A DNA stretch of 64,000 nt from CAYUVH01 sp964448135. GTDB taxonomy: Bacteria; Verrucomicrobiota; Verrucomicrobiia; Limisphaerales; UBA8199. The stretch spans positions 93,120 through 157,119 of the forward strand of contig CAYUVH010000054.1 in NCBI GenBank assembly GCA_964448135.1, given 5' to 3'. The notes below the pieces were generated by a model, which worked only from the letters and a program-made list of their open reading frames with translations, had not been told where the DNA came from and ran no database searches. The first letter of the stretch is position 1; the number at the start of each line of letters is the position of its first letter. A program made the position numbers and the translations under genes. Positions 35,633 through 44,833 of the stretch are shown here, piece after piece.

Positions 35633-36204
35633 CCGCGACCAAGGCTTTGAACTTCGTGCTTCGTCATTCGTGCTTCGTCATTTTCCTCTCCTGTCTCAAC
35701 GCCCACGCCGGCTACACCCTCTTCTTCAGTTGGACCAAACCTCCCAATCCGACCGCGCTCCGGCAATGCGTCGCCGAAATGAACAAAATCATCGAAGCCC
35801 GGAAAAACATTCTGGTCCTTCCCGGCGACGCGCCACTCGGTGAGACCAACGTAAGCTTCAACGGCCTCGGCAAGGATGCCTTCGAGCCCTTCGTGTTTCC
35901 GGGCGCCAACGGTTCCAATTCCTGCAAGACGGCTTTCAAGCCCTATGACGAACCCGTGATGGCCTGCCTGCTCGTGGCCCGCGATCATTTCCCGCCCGAG
36001 GTCCTGACCATCAAGAGTGACGGCTCCTGGCAGGACTGGGATCGCGGCGCGCGTCTCTACGCGTCTGTCTTCGGCCGCCCCGCAAAGGATCCCATGACTA
36101 TCATCCGCCCGGAGCCATCGCACATGACGCTGAAGATCGTGGCGGCGCTTGGGGTGGTGGTTGTCGCCATCGCCACCTTTTTTCGGGTGAAAAGAAAAAG
36201 CTGA
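35629..36204 (+). CDS. Small exported single-helix protein of unknown function
   Basis: 191 residues if started at TTG 35629, overlapping the methyltransferase stop (TTGA). TTG 35647 is an alternative; no in-frame ATG is usable. A signal-like segment (LNFVLRHSCFVIFLSCLNAHAG) is followed by a soluble region with GYTLFFSWTKPPNPTALRQCVAEMNKIIEARKNILVLPGD. A C-terminal helix (IVAALGVVVVAIATFF) ends in KRKS. The bases encoding the signal (35652-35682) are a copy of the CGTCATTCGTGCTTCGTC-type dispersed repeat. Function is unknown. Confidence 0.6.
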   Translation: MTATKALNFVLRHSCFVIFLSCLNAHAGYTLFFSWTKPPNPTALRQCVAEMNKIIEARKNILVLPGDAPLGETNVSFNGLGKDAFEPFVFPGANGSNSCKTAFKPYDEPVMACLLVARDHFPPEVLTIKSDGSWQDWDRGARLYASVFGRPAKDPMTIIRPEPSHMTLKIVAALGVVVVAIATFFRVKRKS

Positions 36205-36247
36205 GCCCCGCGGGCGCAATCGTGGCCCGTGGCCGCCACTGGACTTT

Positions 36248-36339
36248 GTTACCGGTGTTACCGGTGCGTGCGAGGGTTCGGACACCCGTTTCGACCAATG
36301 TTTATGCAGGTTGTTACCGGTGTTACCGGTGTTACCGGT
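36248..36339 (+). repeat. Promoter-proximal iteron element, copy A (GTTACCGGT iterons)
   Basis: Two perfect 9-mers GTTACCGGT (36248-36256, 36257-36265), a spacer, the core TTTCGACCAATGTTTATGC (36289-36307), then three perfect 9-mers (36313-36339). An ATGGGGTATCCC box follows at about 36350. The core ends 116 nt before the mfd start. Five iterons around one core is the same plan as copies B, C and D. Confidence 0.82.
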
Positions 36340-36422
36340 AAAATTGGCCATGGGGTATCCCGCGGCCCGGCTGCCCATCCAGAACTTGACGGTCCCACCT
36401 TCGGCTGCGAGGTTCACCATGC

Positions 36423-39400
36423 TTGGCGCAGAAAGTGGATGGCACGGCGGCAGGCGATCTGTTTACCCGTGTCCTGGAGGCTCCCGCTGCGCAACACCTG
36501 GCGCGGCGTTTGGAGCAGGGAGGCGCTTTGTCCTTGGGCGGCGTCGCCCCCGGCGCCCACGCCTTCTTCGCCGCCACCCTGTGCCGCCTTTTCCCGCGCC
36601 GCCCCATCGTCGTCGTAACCGAAGGATTGAAGGCGCAGGAACTGACGCATCAGGACGTCACTACCTGGCTATCCCTCGGTAGCAGCCGAGGTAACGAGGC
36701 TCCATCATCCCGGCTGCCAGAAGCCAAGTCCAAATCGGAACCGGCCTCCGCCAACCCTACCAAGCCACCCCTCTTTCATCCCGCCTGGGAAACCCTGCCG
36801 CAGGACGACCGGCTGCCGCATCCCGACATCATTAGCGAACGCCTCGAAACACTGATCGCATTGATGGCGGCAAAAGCCGAAAGCGCCCCACTGGTGGTAA
36901 CCACCGTGACCGCGCTCATGCAGCGCACGTTTCCCCGCCAAACACTGAACACCAGCGCACGCCGCGTGGCCCGCGGCGACCGGATCAATCCGCTGGATCT
37001 GGTCGAGTGGCTGGAGGATCAAGGCTACGAGCCCGAGGCGCAAGTGACCCACAAAGGCGAGCTGGCCTTGCGCGGCGGCATTCTCGATGTCTTTCCACTG
37101 ACCAGTCCCTGGCCGGTGCGGCTGGAGTTCTTCGGCGACGAGTTGGAATCGCTGCGCGAGTTCGATCCTGTCTCCCAGGTTTCGCGGACGACCATCAACG
37201 AAGTCACGTTGTCGCCGGCCGGCGAGCTGGGTGTATTAAAAAAAGCAAAGGCCGGTGAAGGAACGCTGGGAACATTGTTGGATTATCTGCCGAAGGAAAC
37301 GCTGTTTCTCCTTTGCGAAGCGGAACAACTCGGGGTGAAAGCGGAGGAATACGGCGCGCAAATCGCCGCCGGTGATAAAAACCATATCGGCTGGGATGAA
37401 TTCCAGGAGCAGGCGCGCGCCCGCGGCATGACGTTGATGAACGTTACCGAGCTGGACGCTCCGGGCAGCGAGGGGCTGCCACGCTTTCAGAGCCTCGATG
37501 CCTTCCGGCCCCTCGGCAAGCACGCGGCCGAATTGCCCGTGGCCGAAGCCCAACGCCGCGAGTTTTTCGCCCAACTGCATCGCTGGCTCCGGCAGGACTG
37601 GGCGGTGCATGTCTTCTGCAACAACACCGGCGAACGCGATCGCTTCGCGGAAATCTGGGATGAGTACGGGCTCACGGAAAAACCCGCGGTCGAAGAGCAG
37701 CCCGCACCAAAAGGGCGTGGCGCGAAAAAGCCGAAGCCCACACCAACGGGACCAACACCGGAATTGCACCTCGGCGCGCTGGCCCGTGGATTCCTGAACG
37801 AGGACGCGAGGCTGGTGGTGGTGACCGACGCCGAAATCTTCGGCCGTTACCGGGTGCAACGTCCGCGCCGGCTTAAATCCCCACACGCCGCCGCATCCCG
37901 CTCGGCGTTGGATATTGATTTCACAGACCTCGAAGATGGCGACTACGTCGTGCACTTGCAGCACGGCATCGGGCGTTATCTCGGCCTGCAAATGGCGCCC
38001 GCGGGCTTGGGCCGGAAGAATGTCGAGACCCTCCCGGACGAAAACGGAGCCGGCCCGCAAACATCCGGACAGGAGTGTCTGGTCATCGAATTTGCGGCGA
38101 ACGATCCCGCGCAGCCGCCGCCGAAACTATACGTGCCGGTCACCGAGGCGCACCTTGTCGCCAAATACGTCGGCACCGGCAAGGTGCGCCCGCCGCTCAA
38201 TACCCTTGGCGGCACCCGCTGGGCCAAGGCCAAGGCGCATGCGGAAGCGGCGGTGCGCGACGTTGCCAGCGATCTGCTCGCGATCCAGGCGGCGCGCGAA
38301 TCGCAGGCCGGGCATTCCTTCGCGCCGGACACGCCGTGGCAGCGCGAGTTTGAAAGCGCCTTCGTCTACGAGGAAACGCCGGATCAGTTGCGGGCAATTA
38401 ACGACGCGAAAGCCGACATGGAACGGCCCAAACCGATGGACCGGCTCATCTGCGGCGACGTCGGTTTCGGCAAGACAGAGGTAGGCATTCGCGCGGCCTT
38501 TAAAGCGGTGATGGATGGACGGCAGGTTGCAATCCTCGTCCCGACGACTGTGCTCGCGCAGCAGCACTATAATACCTTTCGCGAGCGGATGGCGGATTAT
38601 CCCATCCGCATCGAGTTGCTTTCCCGCTTCCGCACGCGGCGCGAACAGGCGAAGGTCATTGAGGACCTCGCGGCCGGCGCGGTGGACATTGTCATCGGCA
38701 CGCACCGCCTCTTGCAAAAGGACATTGTCTTCAAGGATCTCGGGCTGGTGGTGATTGATGAGGAGCAGCGCTTCGGCGTAATGCACAAGGAGAAGTTCAA
38801 GCTGCTGCGGCACCTGGTGGACGTGTTGACGCTGAGCGCCACGCCCATCCCGCGCACGCTTTATCTCGCGCTCACCGGCGCGCGGGACATGAGCACGATC
38901 CAGACGCCGCCGCACGACCGGCTGCCGGTGGAGACGATCGTGACGGGTTACGACGAACGGATCATTCGCGACGCCATCCAGCGCGAACTGGGCCGCGGCG
39001 GGCAGGTGTTCTTCCTGCATAACCGCGTGATGACCATCCAAAACATGGCGGGCAAGTTGCAGCAGCTTGTGCCCAACGCGCGGATCATCGTGGGGCACGG
39101 CCAGATGAACAGCGATGATCTCGAGGAGGTTATGACGCAGTTCGTGAACGGCGAGGCGGACGTGCTGCTTTCCACAACGATCATCGAGAGTGGCCTGGAT
39201 ATTCCGAATGCGAACACGATCATCATCGATCGCGCCGACCGTTTTGGGTTGAGCGACCTTTACCAACTGCGCGGCCGTGTGGGCCGCTACAAGCACCAGG
39301 CTTACGCTTATCTGCTGCTTCCCCGGCATGGCGGCCTGGTAAGCGACGTCCGCAAACGGCTCAGCGCGATCAAGCAATACTCCACGCTCGGCAGCGGATT

Positions 39401-40040
39401 CAAGATCGCCATGCGCGATTTGGAAATTCGCGGCGCGGGCAATCTCCTCGGCGCGGAGCAAAGCGGGCACATCACCGCCGTGGGATTCGAGCTTTACTGC
39501 CAGCTCCTCAAGCAGAGCGTGGCGGCGTTGAAGGGTGAGAAGGTGAAGCGGCGCGTGGAAGTCCAGGTGCGGCTGGATTTTCTCAACCTGAACCCGGTGG
39601 CGGAACGAAAGTCCGCATTGCCAGTTGAAACCGAAAGCGAGGACGAGTTGCCCGAGCCCAACGCCGATCTCGGCTCAATGACCGGCGACACCTCGCTGGC
39701 GTGCATCCCGCTTTCTTACATCTCCGATGACCGCCAACGGATCACGATTTATCGCAAGCTCGCGCAAATCACGGAGCGTTCCGCGCTCGACGAATTGGTG
39801 AAGGAATTGCGCGACCGTTTCGGTCCGGTTCCACCGGCGGTGGCCCTGTTGTTGCGCGTGAGTGACTTAAAGCTCACCGCCGCCGAACGCGGCATCACGA
39901 GCGTCGAGGTCAAGGAGGACAAGCTCATCCTCATGCGCGGCGAGGATTATGTCATGCAAGGCACGCGCTTTCCGCGCCTCACGCAAACGGATGCTTCCGC
40001 CCGTCTCGGAGAGATCGCCAAACTCGTTGGTTCGGCGTAA
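36423..40040 (+). CDS. mfd: Transcription-repair coupling factor
   Basis: 1205 residues from TTG 36423, with GAGG 10-13 nt upstream. The UvrB-like N-terminal domain carries an inserted stretch (about residues 84-118, LGSSRGNEAPSSRLPEAKSK), partly encoded by a dispersed repeat. Then come the RNA polymerase-interaction domain (DYVVHLQHGIGRYLGL), the SF2 motor with Walker A GDVGFGKTE (about 677-685), DEEQ (about 778) and motif III SATPIPRTL. The TRG region (VGRYKHQAYAYLLLP) and a TRCF C-terminal domain follow. Mfd pushes stalled polymerase off lesions and recruits UvrA. An iteron element precedes it. Confidence 0.96.
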   Translation: MAQKVDGTAAGDLFTRVLEAPAAQHLARRLEQGGALSLGGVAPGAHAFFAATLCRLFPRRPIVVVTEGLKAQELTHQDVTTWLSLGSSRGNEAPSSRLPEAKSKSEPASANPTKPPLFHPAWETLPQDDRLPHPDIISERLETLIALMAAKAESAPLVVTTVTALMQRTFPRQTLNTSARRVARGDRINPLDLVEWLEDQGYEPEAQVTHKGELALRGGILDVFPLTSPWPVRLEFFGDELESLREFDPVSQVSRTTINEVTLSPAGELGVLKKAKAGEGTLGTLLDYLPKETLFLLCEAEQLGVKAEEYGAQIAAGDKNHIGWDEFQEQARARGMTLMNVTELDAPGSEGLPRFQSLDAFRPLGKHAAELPVAEAQRREFFAQLHRWLRQDWAVHVFCNNTGERDRFAEIWDEYGLTEKPAVEEQPAPKGRGAKKPKPTPTGPTPELHLGALARGFLNEDARLVVVTDAEIFGRYRVQRPRRLKSPHAAASRSALDIDFTDLEDGDYVVHLQHGIGRYLGLQMAPAGLGRKNVETLPDENGAGPQTSGQECLVIEFAANDPAQPPPKLYVPVTEAHLVAKYVGTGKVRPPLNTLGGTRWAKAKAHAEAAVRDVASDLLAIQAARESQAGHSFAPDTPWQREFESAFVYEETPDQLRAINDAKADMERPKPMDRLICGDVGFGKTEVGIRAAFKAVMDGRQVAILVPTTVLAQQHYNTFRERMADYPIRIELLSRFRTRREQAKVIEDLAAGAVDIVIGTHRLLQKDIVFKDLGLVVIDEEQRFGVMHKEKFKLLRHLVDVLTLSATPIPRTLYLALTGARDMSTIQTPPHDRLPVETIVTGYDERIIRDAIQRELGRGGQVFFLHNRVMTIQNMAGKLQQLVPNARIIVGHGQMNSDDLEEVMTQFVNGEADVLLSTTIIESGLDIPNANTIIIDRADRFGLSDLYQLRGRVGRYKHQAYAYLLLPRHGGLVSDVRKRLSAIKQYSTLGSGFKIAMRDLEIRGAGNLLGAEQSGHITAVGFELYCQLLKQSVAALKGEKVKRRVEVQVRLDFLNLNPVAERKSALPVETESEDELPEPNADLGSMTGDTSLACIPLSYISDDRQRITIYRKLAQITERSALDELVKELRDRFGPVPPAVALLLRVSDLKLTAAERGITSVEVKEDKLILMRGEDYVMQGTRFPRLTQTDASARLGEIAKLVGSA
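36679..36702 (+). repeat. 24-bp dispersed repeat copy inside mfd
   Basis: The 24 bases at 36679-36702 (core AGCAGCCGAGGTAACGAGGC) occur as an exact reverse complement in the gap at 51686-51709. Here they are read in frame as SSRGNEA. A related TAACGAGGCTCCAT piece lies near 31615. Confidence 0.85.
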
Positions 40041-40060
40041 CTGCGAGCGGAGGCCACTTG

Positions 40061-40474
40061 CTACTTCTTTTCTTCAGCAGGAGCCGCGGTCTCCAGCACC
40101 TTCAATTGATTGGTGCTGTTGATGATGATCTGCGGTTTTTCCTTGTATAACTCGACCTTGCCCTGGATCTCGACCGACTTTCCTTTGAGCAACTTGAAGT
40201 CACCGAACCCGTTTGTGGCCCGCGCAAAGATGACCGCGGTAAACGGCGAATCCGGATAGGGCTTGTCGATGTTCAGATAGACCATCTTTTCACGGACGCT
40301 GACCTGGGCGACCTTGCCCGTTACGACCATCGTTTCATTGATATGATTGGTCGCCATCAAGGTGGAGATTTTTTTGGCCGCATCGGTGGAAGCCGATTTT
40401 GCGGCCGCATCCTGGGCCAGCGCGGACCCGGTCGCGAACACAGCCGCCACACCCAAAGCGCAAATGATTTTCAT
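40061..40474 (-). CDS. Small exported OB-fold-like protein
   Basis: 137 residues with a clear Sec signal (MKIICALGVAAVFATGSALAQ). The body resembles an OB fold of the type seen in small secreted nucleic-acid-binding-like proteins: VVTGKVAQVSVREKMVYLNID, then KGKSVEIQGKVELYKEKPQIIINSTNQLKVL. It has no catalytic motif; ligand unknown. It follows the M3 peptidase gene on the same strand after a 38-nt gap containing a hairpin. Confidence 0.72.
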   Translation of the reverse strand: MKIICALGVAAVFATGSALAQDAAAKSASTDAAKKISTLMATNHINETMVVTGKVAQVSVREKMVYLNIDKPYPDSPFTAVIFARATNGFGDFKLLKGKSVEIQGKVELYKEKPQIIINSTNQLKVLETAAPAEEKK

Positions 40475-40496
40475 GCGTCCAGTCCTAACACGGGCA

Positions 40497-40513
40497 AAGC
40501 TTGAATCAAGCTT
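40497..40513 (-). terminator. Perfect hairpin at the M3 peptidase stop
   Basis: AAGCTTGA-A-TCAAGCTT has 8-bp perfect arms overlapping the stop codon of the M3 peptidase gene. No clear U-tract follows on the minus strand, so a rho-independent role is weak; RNA processing or attenuation is an alternative. Confidence 0.3.
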
Positions 40514-42626
40514 ATTGCGGCTTGGCTATGCCGATCTTCTTCAGGAACGGGTCAATCGAGCGTTTGCGGCCGAGGAATTTCTCGATCGACTCGTCCACGT
40601 CGCGCGAATCACCGGGCGCGTAGATTTCATTGCGCAAGCGCATACCGGTCGCCTCGTCGAAATAACCGTCCGGCGCTTTTTCAAAGGCCGTCGCCAAATC
40701 CGCGGCGATGGCGTCCGCCCATGCATAACCATAGTAACCCGCGTCGTAGCCCGTCAGGTGCCCGAAGTAGGCGACAAACGCCGTGTCCGGCACCATCGGC
40801 AGGAAGGCCTCGCTCAAATCCTTGTTCGAGAGCGGCAGTGTTTCCTTGGCGTTCGACTCGTGAATCTTTGAATGCAGGTCGAGATCGGTGAGGCCGAAGG
40901 CCAATTGCCGGCGATAGCGCGTGCCTTCCGTGGCCAGCTTGGCTTCCTTCAGCTTGGCGAGGATGTCCGCGGGGATTTTCTTCGACGGATCACGGTAGTC
41001 TGCCGCGAAGCTATCCAGCACCTTCTTGTCCCACACCCAGTTTTCCAGCATCTGTGACGGGGCCTCGACAAAGTCGCGCGGGACGCTGGTGCAGGAGAAG
41101 CGCGAATATTTTGCGCGCGTCAGCAACGAATGCATGGCGTGACCAAACTCATGGAACAGCGTCTCGACGTCGCTGTGCGAGAGGAGCGAGGGCTTGTCCT
41201 TGGACGGGGGCGGGAAGTTGCAGACCAGCGCCACGGTCGGGCGCTGATACTTCCCGTTGGCCAGCGCTTTGCCGGGGATGAGCCCGAACTGCGCGAAGTG
41301 GTGGTACTTGCCTTCGCGCGGGAACATGTCGAGATAGAAGAAGCCGAGCGGCTCGCCGGTTTTGGAATCGGAGACGGCGTAGAGTTGGAGGTCCTTCACC
41401 CACTTGTAGGGCGGCTCGACGCGCTCGAATTTCAGGCCGAAGATCTTTTGGTAAATCGCGAACATGCCGTCGAGCACCTGCTGGTACGGGAAGTAAACCC
41501 GAAGCTGCTCGGCGTCGATGTTGTATTTTTGTTTCTTCAACTGGTTGCTGTAATAGCGCCAGTCCCAGATTTCGATCTTCGCTTTCGGATCGCCCGTTTC
41601 GGCCGCTTTCAGCTTTTGGAATTCGGCGAGTTCGGCGTCGAACTTCGGTTGCAAACCGGTTTTAAGGCGCTGCAGGAAATCGATCGCGTTGTTGCCGTTT
41701 TTGGCCATTTTCACTTCGGTCTGGTAATCCGCCCAGGTCTGGTAGCCGAGTGCCTTGGCGATCTTGTCACGCAGGACGAGGATTTTTTCAAGCAACGGGA
41801 TGTTTTCGGCGCGGGCCAGGTTGTCGTGCTCGACGAGGACCTTTTTGCGCGTGGCTTCGTTCTTCGCGTTGTCCATCACCGAGATGTAATGCCAGGTGAT
41901 GTTCGCCATGACGGCGTATTTGTCGCCGTTGGTTTTGACCTGTTCGAGGAAGCTATCCGGCACGCCTTCCAGTTCCGCTTTGGTAAAGACCAGCGTCTTT
42001 TGCGCCTTGGTGACGTTGGACTCAAAATCCGTCGTGAGGCCGGTCAGCTCCTTGCGCATCTTTTCCACTTCATCGCGCTTCGCCTTTGGCAGGTCCAGTC
42101 CGGCGCGGCGATAATCGCGCAATGTTTCGGCGAGCAGCTTGGCGTCTTCGCCCTGGAGCTTGGGCTTGGTCGCCGCGTAGGCTTTCACGGCGAGATAGAC
42201 GGGCTCACGATATTCGAGGCCGACCATCCACTCCTCGAGCTGCTTGATCGCGTCGGTGGCGGCGTCGCGCATGGGGGCTTTCGGGCTGGTTTCCTTGATC
42301 ACGGACAGCCGATCGGCCACCTGCTCGATTTGGAAACCCAGGTCGTCCAGCGCGCGGACTGTGTTGTCGAAGGTGGCTTCCTTGGGCTTGAGCGCGGCGA
42401 TGCGGTCCAGGGCGGCGTCGCCCACCTTGATCATCTGGCGCACGGAGCCGAAGATTTCGTTCGTGGAGCCTTCGAATTGCGGGAGCGTGACGACCGCGTT
42501 GAATTTGGCGGCGCGATTGCGGAACTCGCGCAGGGCATCGGTGTGGTTCGTACTCTCGGCAGCAAAAGCAATCGTGGCAGACATAAACGGGACAAGGCAG
42601 CAAAACAGCCGCGAAATTCGGTTCAT
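40512..42626 (-). CDS. Exported M3-family zinc metallopeptidase (oligopeptidase)
   Basis: 704 residues from ATG 42626 (MNRISRLFCCLVPFMSATIAFAAES), which gives a signal peptide. An upstream in-frame ATG at 42698 would bury it. The catalytic zinc motif is LFHEFGHAMHSLL (HEFGH about 492-496), with the third ligand Glu in the following helix (FVEAPSQMLENW). The length and helical prolyl-oligopeptidase-like fold fit thimet oligopeptidase/Dcp. It would cut short peptides in the periplasm. An iteron element lies upstream (42781-42862). Confidence 0.92.
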   Translation of the reverse strand: MNRISRLFCCLVPFMSATIAFAAESTNHTDALREFRNRAAKFNAVVTLPQFEGSTNEIFGSVRQMIKVGDAALDRIAALKPKEATFDNTVRALDDLGFQIEQVADRLSVIKETSPKAPMRDAATDAIKQLEEWMVGLEYREPVYLAVKAYAATKPKLQGEDAKLLAETLRDYRRAGLDLPKAKRDEVEKMRKELTGLTTDFESNVTKAQKTLVFTKAELEGVPDSFLEQVKTNGDKYAVMANITWHYISVMDNAKNEATRKKVLVEHDNLARAENIPLLEKILVLRDKIAKALGYQTWADYQTEVKMAKNGNNAIDFLQRLKTGLQPKFDAELAEFQKLKAAETGDPKAKIEIWDWRYYSNQLKKQKYNIDAEQLRVYFPYQQVLDGMFAIYQKIFGLKFERVEPPYKWVKDLQLYAVSDSKTGEPLGFFYLDMFPREGKYHHFAQFGLIPGKALANGKYQRPTVALVCNFPPPSKDKPSLLSHSDVETLFHEFGHAMHSLLTRAKYSRFSCTSVPRDFVEAPSQMLENWVWDKKVLDSFAADYRDPSKKIPADILAKLKEAKLATEGTRYRRQLAFGLTDLDLHSKIHESNAKETLPLSNKDLSEAFLPMVPDTAFVAYFGHLTGYDAGYYGYAWADAIAADLATAFEKAPDGYFDEATGMRLRNEIYAPGDSRDVDESIEKFLGRKRSIDPFLKKIGIAKPQ

Positions 42627-42780
42627 ACCGGGTAGAGCATCACCGCGCCGCCCGTCTGGGGCAAGCGGTATTCGATTCGTGCAAGATGCAAGCGGCATGG
42701 TGGCTGACTGGGTTTTCAGGAGCGGTGGGGAACGGGGATTAAGATTAGGATTAGGAGGGGACCCCCCTTACCCCGGTACA

Positions 42781-42862
42781 GGGTGCAACATGCAACAAAC
42801 CGCTTAAACATTGGTCGAAATTGGGTTTCAGGGTGCAACACAAGGTGCAACAAGGGTGCAAC
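42781..42862 (-). repeat. Promoter-proximal iteron element, copy C (GTTGCACCC iterons); rest of the 42627-43177 gap featureless
   Basis: On the minus strand three GTTGCACC(C) units (42862-42854, 42851-42844, 42839-42831) precede the core TTTCGACCAATGTTTAAGC (42820-42802). GTTGCAT and GTTGCACCC follow (42796-42790, 42789-42781), then a CCGGGGTAAG box. A further ACATTTACAGG half-core lies upstream. It aligns with copy B over about 130 nt. The core ends 176 nt before the chosen M3 start, or 104 nt before the alternative ATG. Nothing else is seen in the gap. Confidence 0.8.
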
Positions 42863-43177
42863 AGATCGAGAAAGGCCTGTAAATGTTGGTGAGAATCGGG
42901 ATGTGACCCGCAACAAGGCCGGATTCATTGGTTGGAACGCGTGTTTGACTCGCAAAGGACAGTGAGTTCGCAACGTTTTCCATAATTTGCCAGTGCCCAA
43001 GATATCGATCCTCCAATTTCCGTGTTGGTTGCCACCTGGATTTTCCTGGTTACGCCCGAGAGACAATTGGTCAATACACTACACGATTTCCCGGGCGAGA
43101 AATCCCTCCGCAGTCATGGTGACACCATTTGATTGGGTGTCAAGTGGGACGAGAGGTGATTTACGGACGATGCCGAA

Positions 43178-44488
43178 TCAAAACCGCTCCGAGGCGCTGT
43201 GACCGTGGGCGTCCAGGCCTTCGATCGCAGCGAAATGCTTCACGGCGGACAGAGCTTTTTTCAGCGAGCGACGGTCGTATTCCACGATGCTGGTGCGGCG
43301 TTGGAATTGGTCCACGGTCAGGCCCGCAAAAAAGGCGCCGGCGCCGCCGGTCGGCAGGGTGTGGCTCGGGCCGGCGACATAGTCTCCGAGAACCGTGGGC
43401 GACCAGGGGCCGACGAAGAGCGCGCCGGCGGTGCGCAGTTGCCGGGCGACGTCGCGCGGCTTGCGGGTCATGATTTCGCTGTGTTCGGGCGCGAGCTGGT
43501 TGGCCAGTTCAATTCCGTCCGCCAGCGATTTGACGTGAATGAGCCAGCCGTTGTTTTCGAGGGCACGGCGGATGTAGTCGCGGCGGTTCAGCGCCGGGGA
43601 ACGCTTCGGCTGCGGATGGAGGCGGCGCTCGATTTCCTGGGCGACGGCCTGGAGCAATTTACGGGAGGGTGTCACGAGCCAGACACGCTCATGGCCGGAG
43701 CCGTGTTCGGCTTGAGCCAAAAGGTCGGCGGCGACGAAACCCGGCTTGGCGGAGTCATCCGCGAGCACCAATACTTCGCTCGGGCCTGGGAGGAGGTCCA
43801 CGGCCACGCGGCCGAACACCAGGCGTTTGGCGGCCACGACGTAGGCGTTGCCGGGGCCGAAAATCTTTTGGACCGGGCGAATCGTTTGGGTGCCGAAGGC
43901 CATGGCGGCGATCGCCTGGGCGCCGCCGACGCGATAGATCTCGGTGGCGCCAGCGGTGCGGGCGGCATAGAGCAAGCCGGGATTGATGGAACCATCGGCG
44001 CCGCAGGGCGTGCAGACGACGATTTCAGGACAACCGGCCACGCGGGCCAGCACGATGGTCATCAGCGCCGTGGAAACGAGCGGTGCCGTGCCGCCGGGCA
44101 CGTAGATGCCGACGCGCTGGAAGGGATCGAATTTTTCGCCCACGCTGGCGCCATGTGAATTGCGCGCGCTCCAGTCACGACGACGGGATTTGCGCGCGAA
44201 CAAAGCGATATTGGCGGCGGCTTCGGCGACAGCGGCGCGCAATTCCGGGCCGGCACGCAGGGAGGCATCCATCAATTCGGCGCTCGTGACCGCGAGTTGG
44301 TCAGGACGAAGGCGGGCTTTGTCGAAGCGGGCGGTCAAGTCGACGAGCGCCTGGTCGCCACGCGTCCGAACGTCCTCGATCAAGGCATGTGCGCGCTGTT
44401 CGATTTCGGGGTCGAACAGGCTCGAGGCCTGGGTCAGTCGGCGGAGCTTCCCGGCGTAACCGGGGTCCGTGTGGCGCAGCACGTTCAT
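43178..44488 (-). CDS. hisD: Histidinol dehydrogenase
   Basis: 436 residues from ATG 44488 (MNVLRHTDPGYAGKLRRL). It oxidises L-histidinol to histidine in two NAD-dependent steps. Family features include RVGIYVPGGTAPLVST, CTPCGADGSINPGLLYAARTAGA, IFGPGNAYVVAAKRLVFG and the catalytic LAPEHSEIM with the Glu-His pair. No other his gene is in the window, so the pathway is dispersed. Confidence 0.95.
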   Translation of the reverse strand: MNVLRHTDPGYAGKLRRLTQASSLFDPEIEQRAHALIEDVRTRGDQALVDLTARFDKARLRPDQLAVTSAELMDASLRAGPELRAAVAEAAANIALFARKSRRRDWSARNSHGASVGEKFDPFQRVGIYVPGGTAPLVSTALMTIVLARVAGCPEIVVCTPCGADGSINPGLLYAARTAGATEIYRVGGAQAIAAMAFGTQTIRPVQKIFGPGNAYVVAAKRLVFGRVAVDLLPGPSEVLVLADDSAKPGFVAADLLAQAEHGSGHERVWLVTPSRKLLQAVAQEIERRLHPQPKRSPALNRRDYIRRALENNGWLIHVKSLADGIELANQLAPEHSEIMTRKPRDVARQLRTAGALFVGPWSPTVLGDYVAGPSHTLPTGGAGAFFAGLTVDQFQRRTSIVEYDRRSLKKALSAVKHFAAIEGLDAHGHSASERF

Positions 44489-44621
44489 CGCCGGGAGGCT
44501 AGGACAAGCGGGGTGGAAAATCAAATGGGCAGGCGAGTTGGCAGGGTCCCGATTTCAAAGGAAAAATGAGGGAGTGGAGTCAAATAAGGAAACCATCTAA
44601 ATTTTTCCTTGTTCGGGGAAG

Positions 44622-44738
44622 AGGTGGCATCCTTCTCGGATGCATGGAAACTGCGATGCAGTACCCGGTGGTCGTTCCTCGCCAAGGCTTCGGAACGACC
44701 GACCGGCTACTGTCTGGCATCCCTCCGGGATGAAAGAC
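44622..44738. repeat. Dispersed repeat, second copy (reverse of 24995-25092), in the 44489-44833 gap
   Basis: Reading the reverse strand gives GGGATGCCAGACAGTAGCCGG, then GGCGAGGAACGACCACCGG and ATGCATCCGAGAAGGATGCCACC, the same order as at 24995-25092 with substitutions. The rest of the gap (44489-44621, 44739-44833) shows no gene or motif apart from a possible toxin-antitoxin promoter. Confidence 0.75.
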
Positions 44739-44833
44739 GGAGGAAGTCACGGACGGCAACCAGATGCGACCAGCGCGCCATCCTTGGTTAGATCACGTTC
44801 GCGTTATGCGGCCAACGGGCGTAAAATTCCAGC

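Noticed and set aside
36248..36339. CRISPR-like short repeats (also at 8220-8292)
   Set aside because: Units are only 8-9 bp with no unique spacers of CRISPR length, and there are no cas genes; treated as iterons.
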